Assembly: GCA_040757115.1 (NCBI GenBank)
Contig: JBFLYA010000269.1
Location: forward strand, 1-5,051
Source of the DNA: a bacterium
Lineage (GTDB): Bacteria; UBA9089; CG2-30-40-21; SBAY01
Length of the DNA: 5,051 bases
Direction: 5' to 3'
Part shown: piece by piece, positions 1 to 5,051 of the stretch
How the letters are laid out: every line of letters begins with the position of its first letter
Numbering within the stretch: the first letter of the stretch is position 1
The notes under the pieces: generated by a model
Database searches by the model: none
What the model saw: the letters and a program-made list of their open reading frames with translations, nothing else
What the model was told of the DNA's origin: nothing
Position numbers and translations under genes: made by a program

Positions 1-10
1 GAGGATGTGG

Positions 11-1708
11 CTATTTTGCGACGATGTCCAAAAGAAATCGAGATAACGGTTGGGTATTAATGATTATGTCTTTAGTCAGTCCTGCCCTTCTGGCTACCCC
101 TACTCCTAATTTCATCATCCATAATTGTTGGAAGTGATGGGCATCGGTATCAATTACAAATTTACAGCCAAATTCTTTTGCCCTTCGGCAGTTTATATCA
201 TTCAAATCCAGCCGTTCATAATAAGAATTTATCTCAAGCACAGTTTGAGTTTGGCTTGCCTTTTGTAAAATCTTCTCCAGGTCAATTTCATATCCTTCCC
301 GAGTGCCAATTAATCTTCCGGTTGGATGAGAGATTATATCGACTAAAGGATGCTCCATTGCCCGACAGATTCTCTCGGTTACATTATGTTTGAATCCCAT
401 ATGAATTGCGGCAACAACTATATCTAACTGCTCTAATATTTTATCTGGATAATCTAAAGTTCCATCGGGTTTTATATCTACTTCATTGCCGGCTAAGATT
501 TTAATTCCGCCAATCTTTTCGTTTAATCTTCTAATTTCCTCAATCTGATGTAATAATTCATCGGCGGTCAAGCCACCGGCATATTTAACCGATTGAGAAT
601 GGTCACAGATAGCGATATATTTATATCCAAGGCTTTTCGCATAACGGGCAATATCTTCAATTGAAGAAGAACCATCAGAATAATTTGTATGAATATGAAT
701 ATCTCCTTGAATATCATCAAGTTGCACTAATTGGGGTAGATTGCTTGCTTGTTCTATCTCTCCTAAATCTTCCCGTAATTCTGGAGGTATCCAGGGTAAA
801 TCCAGTGAAAGATAAACATCCTCTTCGTTTTTCCCACCAATCCTCTCCTCACCTTTAAATACACCATACTCATTTATTTTCAATCCCTTTTTCTTTGCCA
901 TTTCACGAAGTTTAATATTATGAGCCTTTGAACCAGTAAAGTATTGCAGTGCCGCACCAAAAGACTCCTCCTCAACTACACGCACATCTACCTGTATTCC
1001 ATCTTCAGTAATTATTGAACCTTTAGTCTCACCAGCGGCTAAGATTTCTTTCACCTGCGGTAAATGGACGAAATAATCAATTATCTTTCGCCCATTTTTA
1101 CCTGTAACTAAAATATCAATATCGCCAATCGTTTCTTTTAATCGACGCAGACTTCCCGCGGGTGAAATTTTAGAGACCTCAGGTAATTTCTGTAATTTTG
1201 TAATTAATTCCTCTACCAGAGGCAAGGCAAATCCCAGTAAGATTCTTTCTCTGCTTGCCTGAAATAATTTAATCCCTCTTTTGATGTTTTCTATCTTTTT
1301 CTCACCCATTTGAGGTAATCTGGCTAAAAAACCATTTTCAATTGTTCGTTGCAGGTCTAATAGATTTTTAACCCCTAATTCTTTAAAAACAAGGGCTAAA
1401 GTTTTTGGTCCTAATCCCTGGATACCAAGTAATTCTATCAAACTATCCGGGACATCAGCCTTAATTTCCTCGTATTTTGTCATCATCCCTGTTTTTATGT
1501 ATTCATCAATTTTCTTTGCAATCCCTTCCCCTACCCCATCAATTTCCATTAATTTCCCTTGTTTTGCCAGTATTTCAATATCATCCGTTAGGTCTTCAAT
1601 TACGCGTGCCGCTTTACGGTAGGCATTAACCTTAAATGGATTTTCTCCTTTAAATTCTAAAATATCCGCCATATGATTGAAGATATTCGCAATCTGGGTA
1701 TTTTTAAT
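11..1708 (-). CDS. polX: DNA polymerase/3'-5' exonuclease PolX (Pol beta-like core + PHP domain), probable ATT start
   Basis: Family X repair polymerase of about 565 residues, close to the usual bacterial PolX length of about 570. It is expected to fill short gaps in base-excision or end-joining repair in the cytoplasm, with the PHP domain acting as a metal-dependent 3'-5' exonuclease or end-processing nuclease. Numbering from the ATT start: an N-terminal lyase-like domain (FKGENPFKVNAYRKAA, about 19-34); helix-hairpin-helix motifs near 57-67, 96-104 and 131-139; palm motif GSLRR (185-189); catalytic aspartates D196 and D198 (DID) and D241 (VDV); and YFTGSKAHN (256-264). The PHP domain (about 335-565) keeps the expected metal ligands: H338, H340, D345, H370, E409, H436, H461, D522 and H524. 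Both active sites look intact. The first ATG (1670-1672) would remove 12 family-like residues (KNTQIANIFNH after the initiator) and has no ribosome binding site, so the ATT at 1706-1708 is preferred. It is the last gene of the apparent operon, 40 bases after the J-protein gene. Confidence 0.95.
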   Translation of the reverse strand: MKNTQIANIFNHMADILEFKGENPFKVNAYRKAARVIEDLTDDIEILAKQGKLMEIDGVGEGIAKKIDEYIKTGMMTKYEEIKADVPDSLIELLGIQGLGPKTLALVFKELGVKNLLDLQRTIENGFLARLPQMGEKKIENIKRGIKLFQASRERILLGFALPLVEELITKLQKLPEVSKISPAGSLRRLKETIGDIDILVTGKNGRKIIDYFVHLPQVKEILAAGETKGSIITEDGIQVDVRVVEEESFGAALQYFTGSKAHNIKLREMAKKKGLKINEYGVFKGEERIGGKNEEDVYLSLDLPWIPPELREDLGEIEQASNLPQLVQLDDIQGDIHIHTNYSDGSSSIEDIARYAKSLGYKYIAICDHSQSVKYAGGLTADELLHQIEEIRRLNEKIGGIKILAGNEVDIKPDGTLDYPDKILEQLDIVVAAIHMGFKHNVTERICRAMEHPLVDIISHPTGRLIGTREGYEIDLEKILQKASQTQTVLEINSYYERLDLNDINCRRAKEFGCKFVIDTDAHHFQQLWMMKLGVGVARRAGLTKDIIINTQPLSRFLLDIVAK

Positions 1709-1721
1709 GGTAATTCACCTC
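1706..1721 (-). promoter_or_regulatory. Shine-Dalgarno and AUU start codon of polX
   Basis: On the minus strand GAGGTGA occupies 1721-1715, followed by six bases and then ATT at 1708-1706. From the GAGG core to ATT is nine bases, a normal spacing. An in-frame TGA at 1717-1715 closes the frame just upstream. Between it and the ATG at 1672 there is no in-frame ATG, GTG or TTG. The peptide read from this ATT (initiator Met, then KNTQIANIF) resembles the start expected for PolX proteins. The ATT at 1714-1712 would be only three bases from the GAGG core, too close. AUU starts are known for E. coli infC and pcnB. Confidence 0.75.
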
Positions 1722-1748
1722 TGTTGTAAGATGTAGGCATTCTGTATT

Positions 1749-2165
1749 TTATCTTTCCCCTGATAGATTCCGATATGCCTCCTGTATCTGAACAAACTTT
1801 TCATGAGCTAATTCTTTAAATTCATCACCCAGATGATTAACCTTATCCGGATGATACTTAGCGGCTAAATTAAGATAAGCCTTCTTTATCTCCTCTTGAG
1901 TGGCGTGTCGTGATACTCCAAGAATAGTATATGGATCTTCATCTATGTTCTCTTTTCTATCCTCTCTCTTCTGTCCTTTGTTTTCTGTCCTCTGATATGA
2001 AGTATATCTCCGAGGCAAATAAACATTAATAAACCAATATGTTAATCCTAAGACTATGAAATCATCTATGAGACTTATGAAATGAAAACCTGGCAGAAGG
2101 TCAATCGGACTGATAAGATAAAGGATAGCGCCTCCATAACATAATATTTTCCAGAACCAATTCAT
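1749..2165 (-). CDS. DUF1232-J-domain fusion protein, probably membrane-anchored Hsp40-like co-chaperone
   Basis: A 138-residue protein. Residues about 4-49 are hydrophobic and contain the DUF1232 (YkvA-like) signature [11 protein letters not shown] (15-25) followed by LIDDFIVLG, and probably associate with the membrane as one or two helices. A charged linker (about 52-76) follows, then a J domain (about 77-136) with [12 protein letters not shown], helix [16 protein letters not shown] and the HPD motif at 105-107, the residues known to stimulate DnaK ATPase. There is no G/F region, zinc finger or C-terminal substrate domain, so it is not DnaJ itself. The likely role is recruiting DnaK to a membrane site; the client is unknown. 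Its ATG overlaps the kinase stop as ATGA, and AGGAG lies 10 bases upstream within the kinase gene, indicating translational coupling. The linker is encoded by a 14-base tandem repeat. Confidence 0.9.
   Translation of the reverse strand: MNWFWKILCYGGAILYLISPIDLLPGFHFISLIDDFIVLGLTYWFINVYLPRRYTSYQRTENKGQKREDRKENIDEDPYTILGVSRHATQEEIKKAYLNLAAKYHPDKVNHLGDEFKELAHEKFVQIQEAYRNLSGER
1941..1996. repeat. 14-base tandem repeat, four degenerate copies, inside the J-protein gene
   Basis: Plus-strand units are atctatgttctctt (1941-1954), ttctatcctctctc (1955-1968), ttctgtcctttgtt (1969-1982) and ttctgtcctctgat (1983-1996). Adjacent units match at 10, 10 and 12 of 14 positions. The coding strand is purine-rich and encodes linker residues about 57-75 between DUF1232 and the J domain. 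Because 14 is not a multiple of three, the protein itself is not repetitive. Confidence 0.75.
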
Positions 2166-3370
2166 CTTTGTTGCTCTCCTTTTACTGAATACTTACTTAC
2201 TGGCAAACTAAAGGTAAAAGTAGCTCCCCCTTCCGGCGGGCAATCTACCCAAATTTTGCCTTGATGATGGTCAATAATCTCCTTACAAATAGCCAGACCA
2301 AGCCCCATACCTGTTGGTTTATCAGATAAAATATTATCTTTTATCTGATAAAATTTATCAAATATTTTCTCTTGTTCCTCTGTCCTAATTCCAATTCCTG
2401 TATCACTAACTGAAATCCAAATTTCATCCTGAGCATTCGTTGCCGTAATCTTTATCTCTCCTCCAGAAGGAGTAAAATTAACAGCATTATTTATCAAATT
2501 AATTAGGACTTCTACCAATTTATCCTCATCACCATAAACATAAGGCAGATTATCTGAAACTTCCATTTTTAATTCTACCCCTTTTTTATTAGCCACGACA
2601 CTCATTTTAGACACGGTATCCTCTATTATTTTATCAATAGAGATATTCCTTTTTTCCCATTTCAGTTTACCTATTTCGATTCGTGATAGAGTTAATAAAT
2701 TATTAATTAACCGACCTAATCTCTCACTTTCGTCATTAATAATCCGGAGAAATTCCATTCTTTCATCTGGCTCTATCTGTTCATCCAATAGTATTTCTGC
2801 TAATCCTTTTATTGAAGTCAGCGGAGTTCTTAGTTCATGAGAGACCGTTACCAATAAATCAGATTTTACTTTGTTTAATCTCTCCAATTCTTTATTGAGT
2901 ATTTCTAACTCATTGCGTTCTTTTTCCACCTCCATCAGAGAAGTTCTCAAGACTCTGGTAGTTTTCTCCCATTCGTCATAGGCATGTTCTGCATCTTTAT
3001 CGACCGTCTCGAGTTCTCTTTTTGTTTTTTTTAATTCTTCAGTCAAGCGGATTTTCTCAAAAATTTTCTTTAGTTTAAATTGCAGGATTTCTAAAAAAAT
3101 TGGTTTAGTAATAATATCCAGGTATTGAGGGTTAAATTTACTCAGAATGGTCGTAGGTTCACCGAGAGCAATAATGGGAACATTTTCACCAATGTCTTTT
3201 ATTTCCAGGGTATTATCTAAATCCATGATAACTAATGGACATTTATCTTTAGTAATTCTGAATTCCTCGGATGTAGAAATAACCTGTGGTAAAAATCCTT
3301 CCTGTTCACAAAGTTTTTTTAGAACAGATATTATCTGGCTATCTTTGGATACAAGAATAATAGAATCCAT
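2162..3370 (-). CDS. Soluble sensor histidine kinase with degenerate receiver-like N-terminal domain
   Basis: A 402-residue cytoplasmic kinase; no signal peptide or membrane segment is visible. Residues 1-103 look like a CheY-type receiver: D50 (LVIMDLDNT) sits at the phospho-acceptor position and K89 (IITKP) at the conserved lysine. The acidic pair after strand 1 is K9-D10, and the conserved Thr/Ser position is G70, so it is atypical. A charged helical, probably coiled-coil segment spans about 104-170. HisKA follows with H178 in [14 protein letters not shown]. The HATPase domain has the N box (NLINNAVNF, 291-299), G1 (DTGIG, 323-327), F box (FDKF, 337-340) and G2 (GMGLGLA, 354-360). All catalytic motifs are intact, so it should autophosphorylate. 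AGGA lies nine bases before the ATG. It begins 6 bases after the FIST stop and overlaps the J gene by 4. No partner response regulator is in the window. The FIST protein upstream is the best candidate input. Confidence 0.93.
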   Translation of the reverse strand: MDSIILVSKDSQIISVLKKLCEQEGFLPQVISTSEEFRITKDKCPLVIMDLDNTLEIKDIGENVPIIALGEPTTILSKFNPQYLDIITKPIFLEILQFKLKKIFEKIRLTEELKKTKRELETVDKDAEHAYDEWEKTTRVLRTSLMEVEKERNELEILNKELERLNKVKSDLLVTVSHELRTPLTSIKGLAEILLDEQIEPDERMEFLRIINDESERLGRLINNLLTLSRIEIGKLKWEKRNISIDKIIEDTVSKMSVVANKKGVELKMEVSDNLPYVYGDEDKLVEVLINLINNAVNFTPSGGEIKITATNAQDEIWISVSDTGIGIRTEEQEKIFDKFYQIKDNILSDKPTGMGLGLAICKEIIDHHQGKIWVDCPPEGGATFTFSLPVSKYSVKGEQQR

Positions 3371-3376
3371 TTTTTA

Positions 3377-4561
3377 TTATCCTAAGACGACAATAGCATC
3401 AGTCAAATTATGGAAGGTGCTGATTTTAAAGATTTTACCTTCTTTTTCTTGCTGAATTGGAGCAATTTCACCATAGGTATAAAATCCTATGAGAGGGACA
3501 TTTTCACCTAAAATGCCCTGGATAGCATCAATTTCTTTTTGTGTTCTGCGACCAAAGACTTTTTTCCGGGCACAGCAGTCAAAAACAAAGATAGCCGCTG
3601 GCGTGGTATTTTTTCCTAAATTTGACAAAGCGTATTCTGAGGCATCCCTGGCGGCTTTAATCGCATCAATCGTTGTTCCAGTAGTCATTTTGACAGTAGC
3701 ACCTTGAGGAACCTTGCCAGCAAAAGTAACTGTTCCTAATTTTCTATCGACAGCCACCGGACAACGAAGATATCGTTGATTATTTTCATCAATTACGCCA
3801 AAGGGAAATTCAAACGCCACCTGGGGTAACTCATCTGCCCTTTCCCCCAGATATTCTTCATAGAGTTTAAAGACACTTTCTCCATCAAGTTCATAAACAA
3901 CATTTCCTTCTGCCTTAGTTACTATTCTATCACGACCAATAAATGTCCAGCCATGTTTTACACCAGTACTTACTTTTACATTCCCGGAGATTAAAAGCCC
4001 AACTGCACCATTGGTTATAACCTGATTATCATAGTATTGATATGTTTTTTGAAATTCAAACCCATCGCCGGCTAAACCACCGACAATGTGAAATTCCTCT
4101 CCTAAAACTTCCTGTGCACCTCTAACCAAATCCACTCCATTGGCTTTAACTCCATCTCCAAACAAAAAGAAAACAGATATTTTTTTTTCATTACCACGAT
4201 TATCCATAGCCATTTGAGCCGTCATCAAACCTGTTTTTTTTGCATCTATATTTGCCTCAAGCCCATATCCCATTGAAAATGATAGGGCATCTGAATTTAG
4301 TATCATTAGAGAAACAGAATCTTCCATATAACCAGTGGTAAGTATTTCTCCATCCGTAGAACAACCTACCAGAGGAGCATTTTTAATAACTGAATTTACG
4401 CCATTAAGCATTTTCTCCTGGTCATACTTAATTGCACTAAAGACAAAGACAGCATCTGCCCTTCCATTAGTTTTTTCCATAGCCATTTCAGCCGCCTTAA
4501 TCCCAGCGGTAAAGGCATCTTCTGAACTGTGACAATATCCTACTGCGGCTTCTATTCCCAT
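3377..4561 (-). CDS. FIST-domain signal-transduction protein (FIST_N + FIST_C)
   Basis: A 394-residue soluble protein with the two-part FIST architecture, regarded as an intracellular sensor for small ligands such as amino acids. In FIST_N the hallmark LVGCSTDGEI is at 64-73, with AVFVFSAIKYD (37-47) before it and VGGLAGDGF (160-168) after it. FIST_C starts near 220 and shows FDCCARKKVFGRR (327-339), close to the family's cysteine-arginine motif, then the strongly typical PLIGFYTYGEIAPI (356-369). The length fits a complete stand-alone FIST protein with no kinase, receptor or GGDEF domain attached. Its signal is therefore probably passed by protein contact, most plausibly to the kinase encoded 6 bases downstream. 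The ATG start is supported by AAGGAGG (4571-4577) nine bases upstream, the strongest ribosome binding site in the window. The ligand is not predictable from the sequence. The coding strand holds long A runs (A9 at 4180-4188, A8 at 4234-4241). Confidence 0.93.
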   Translation of the reverse strand: MGIEAAVGYCHSSEDAFTAGIKAAEMAMEKTNGRADAVFVFSAIKYDQEKMLNGVNSVIKNAPLVGCSTDGEILTTGYMEDSVSLMILNSDALSFSMGYGLEANIDAKKTGLMTAQMAMDNRGNEKKISVFFLFGDGVKANGVDLVRGAQEVLGEEFHIVGGLAGDGFEFQKTYQYYDNQVITNGAVGLLISGNVKVSTGVKHGWTFIGRDRIVTKAEGNVVYELDGESVFKLYEEYLGERADELPQVAFEFPFGVIDENNQRYLRCPVAVDRKLGTVTFAGKVPQGATVKMTTGTTIDAIKAARDASEYALSNLGKNTTPAAIFVFDCCARKKVFGRRTQKEIDAIQGILGENVPLIGFYTYGEIAPIQQEKEGKIFKISTFHNLTDAIVVLG

Positions 4562-4631
4562 GATGTTTTACCTCCTTGTATTTGGTAATTGTGCCTTTCA
4601 CGAAATTCACAACATGTTGATTTGCTTGTAG

Positions 4632-4730
4632 TTACAGATACACTCTTTTTCTTATTGCCCTCCTGTCATCTAACTCCTTGATTTCAAAAGAGTTGCAAAC
4701 GTCAATTTCTTGCTTTTTCTTGATTTTCAC
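4632..4730 (-). other. Short open frame of about 32 codons, possible gene remnant
   Basis: Read from a GTG at 4730-4728 to TAA at 4634-4632, the frame gives a charged peptide ending EIKELDDRRAIRKRVYL, which looks more protein-like than random intergenic sequence. The frame stays open upstream of the GTG through the first hairpin as far as a TAG near 4780. The GTG lies directly against a G run with no ribosome binding site at usable distance, and there is no ATG. It is more likely the tail of a decayed gene or repeat-derived text than an expressed gene. I do not recognise a family. Confidence 0.25.
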
Positions 4731-4748
4731 CCCTTTTAAATAGGGGTG
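4728..4748. repeat. Palindromic hairpin with A/T loop
   Basis: CACCCCT (4728-4734), loop TTTAAAT, AGGGGTG (4742-4748): a perfect 7-bp stem, followed on the plus strand by GAGGG. The layout (C-run arm, A/T loop, G-run arm, second G run) resembles the repeats at 4816 and 4954, but the sequence is not a copy of them. There is no T run after the stem, so it is not an obvious terminator. Confidence 0.55.
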
Positions 4749-4767
4749 GAGGGCAATTTTACTTTTT

Positions 4768-4785
4768 TCCCTCTACCCAGAGGGA
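4768..4785. repeat. Second hairpin, CCCTCT/AGAGGG stem
   Basis: TCCCTCT (4768-4774), loop ACCC, AGAGGGA (4779-4785): a perfect 7-bp stem. On the plus strand a T run precedes the stem; on the minus strand an A run follows it, so neither direction gives a standard intrinsic terminator. It sits 19 bases from the preceding hairpin and 30 from the next repeat copy, as part of a palindrome cluster. Confidence 0.5.
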
Positions 4786-4815
4786 GGCTACACTTACCCC
4801 GGGTTTGCAGGCAAT

Positions 4816-4846
4816 TCCCCCTTAATAAAGGGGGTTAGGGGGTTGT
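4816..4846. repeat. C/G-rich palindromic repeat, copy A
   Basis: Plus strand: T, then the stem-loop CCCCCTT-AATA-AAGGGGG (4817-4834), then TTAGGGGGTTGT. It is a direct repeat of the element at 4954-4985, differing only by TTA versus CATA between the two G runs. On the minus strand it supplies the last codons (PPNPLY) and TAA stop (4824-4822) of the DUF559 remnant. Confidence 0.9.
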
Positions 4847-5051
4847 GATTGTTCAATCCATCCTTCAATTGCCCTTAAAACATTGTCTATATCTTTCTTT
4901 ACATCACTATCATTGAATCTTATGAGAGTTAAACCCATAGACTTTAATTTCCATCCCCCTTAATAAAGGGGGCATAGGGGGTTGTTTCTTTCCATATCGT
5001 ACTCAAATCTACTCTCGTTGTGGGTTTCTCCATCAATTTCAATTACCAGTT
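4822..5051 (-). pseudogene. DUF559 (Vsr-like fold) endonuclease, C-terminal part, interrupted by a repeat with an in-frame stop; 5' end beyond window
   Basis: Minus-strand translation from the window edge reads LVIEIDGETHNESRFEYDMER, the conserved core of DUF559 proteins (PD-(D/E)XK/Vsr-like nuclease fold, with IDG and H in their typical places). It then enters repeat copy B, reads PLCPLY and hits TAA at 4962-4960. The same frame resumes after the repeat with KLKSMGLTLIRFNDSDVKK and DIDNVLRAIEGWIEQ, the typical end of the family (SLGxxVxRF, then a helix). A second TAA (4824-4822) lies in repeat copy A. The domain is thus complete except for the insertion, and frame is kept on both sides. The insertion falls between the FEYDxxR helix and the following strand. 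The gene is probably inactivated, or makes a protein truncated at the first TAA without its last strand and helix. The N-terminal part is not visible. Confidence 0.8.
4954..4985. repeat. C/G-rich palindromic repeat, copy B, inserted in the DUF559 gene
   Basis: Plus strand: T, stem-loop CCCCCTT-AATA-AAGGGGG (4955-4972), then CATAGGGGGTTGT. It has the same orientation as copy A, 138 bases away, which is a multiple of three, so both place their TAA in the same frame of the DUF559 gene. On the minus strand the shared sequence starts ACAACCCCCTA. It splits otherwise contiguous coding sequence. Confidence 0.9.

Larger units (their letters stand above)
4562..4821 (-). other. Leader/intergenic region upstream of the FIST operon
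   Basis: This 260-base stretch separates the DUF559 remnant from the FIST gene. It holds the FIST ribosome binding site (4571-4577), an unassigned short open frame (4632-4730), two hairpins (4728-4748 and 4768-4785) and part of the right-hand palindromic repeat. The operon promoter should lie here, but I could not find a convincing -35/-10 pair: TTGACG and TTGCAA hexamers occur around 4690-4705 on the minus strand without a good -10 at proper spacing. No tRNA, riboswitch or rho-independent terminator was recognised. The hairpins lack a T run after the stem in either direction of transcription. Confidence 0.6.

Noticed and set aside
178-858. Plus-strand open frames at 178-393 and 661-858
   Set aside because: They lie entirely antisense to polX, whose domains are continuous there, and show no recognisable protein features.
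1666-1740. Alternative minus-strand ATG at 1740-1738 upstream of polX, a possible leader peptide
   Set aside because: It is in a different frame from polX, lacks a clear ribosome binding site and ends shortly after the polX start region; nothing supports expression.
3147-4532. Plus-strand open frames at 3147-3455, 3489-3707 and 4335-4532
   Set aside because: They are antisense to the kinase and FIST genes, which have intact conserved motifs at these positions; the translations are low-information shadows.
4592-4600. GGCAC on the minus strand as a sigma-54 -24 element
   Set aside because: There is no GC at the required -12 distance.
4584-4607. TTGTG...CACAA inverted repeat on the minus strand as a CRP/FNR-type operator
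   Set aside because: The half-sites are separated by 14 bases instead of the CRP/FNR spacing, and the arms are only 5 bases, so chance is likely.
4652-4679. Five-codon ORF (ATG ACA GGA GGG CAA TAA) after AAGGAG in the FIST leader
   Set aside because: The spacing is only four bases, the peptide MTGGQ has no attenuator-like codon bias, and no alternative stems around it were evident.
4830-4842. GGGGGTTAGGGGG as a telomere-like or G-quadruplex motif
   Set aside because: Only two G runs occur together, too few for an intramolecular quadruplex, and the motif is explained as part of the palindromic repeat.
4816-4985. CRISPR array
   Set aside because: There are only two repeat copies, separated by 107 bases of recognisable DUF559 coding sequence rather than a spacer, and no cas genes.

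Overview
The window is AT-rich bacterial DNA. All four complete genes lie on the minus strand and are read from right to left: a FIST-domain sensory protein, a soluble histidine kinase with a degenerate receiver-like N-terminus, a DUF1232-J-domain fusion, and a family X DNA polymerase (PolX) with a C-terminal PHP domain. Gaps of 6, -4 (ATGA overlap) and 40 bases make them look like one operon. A broken DUF559-type endonuclease gene enters from the right edge on the same strand.

Layout: 11-1708 is polX, 1749-2165 the J protein, 2162-3370 the kinase and 3377-4561 FIST. From 4562 to 4821 there is a leader/intergenic region with a strong ribosome binding site, two unrelated hairpins and a short open frame that may be a gene remnant. 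From 4822 to 5051 is the DUF559 remnant. It carries one copy of a C/G-rich palindromic repeat inside it, which introduces an in-frame TAA, and its final stop codon lies in a second copy of the same repeat.

FIST and the kinase probably form a ligand-sensing pair: FIST is regarded as a small-ligand sensor domain, and the kinase has no membrane segment or obvious sensor of its own. No response regulator is present, so the output is unknown. Linkage to a probably membrane-anchored J-domain co-chaperone and a repair polymerase is suggestive of a stress or damage response, but that is inference.

The most notable observation is that polX appears to start at an AUU codon. Family-like sequence continues 12 codons upstream of the first ATG. 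No ATG, GTG or TTG lies between that ATG and an upstream in-frame stop, and a good Shine-Dalgarno sequence sits at proper distance from an ATT. Other points are a 14-base tandem repeat in the J-protein linker, where a one-unit change would shift the frame, and the repeat-interrupted DUF559 gene.

The organism cannot be named from this window. Low GC, this gene mix and DUF559 genes associated with C/G-rich palindromic repeats would fit an uncultivated candidate-phylum bacterium (Omnitrophota- or Desantisbacteria-like), at low confidence.
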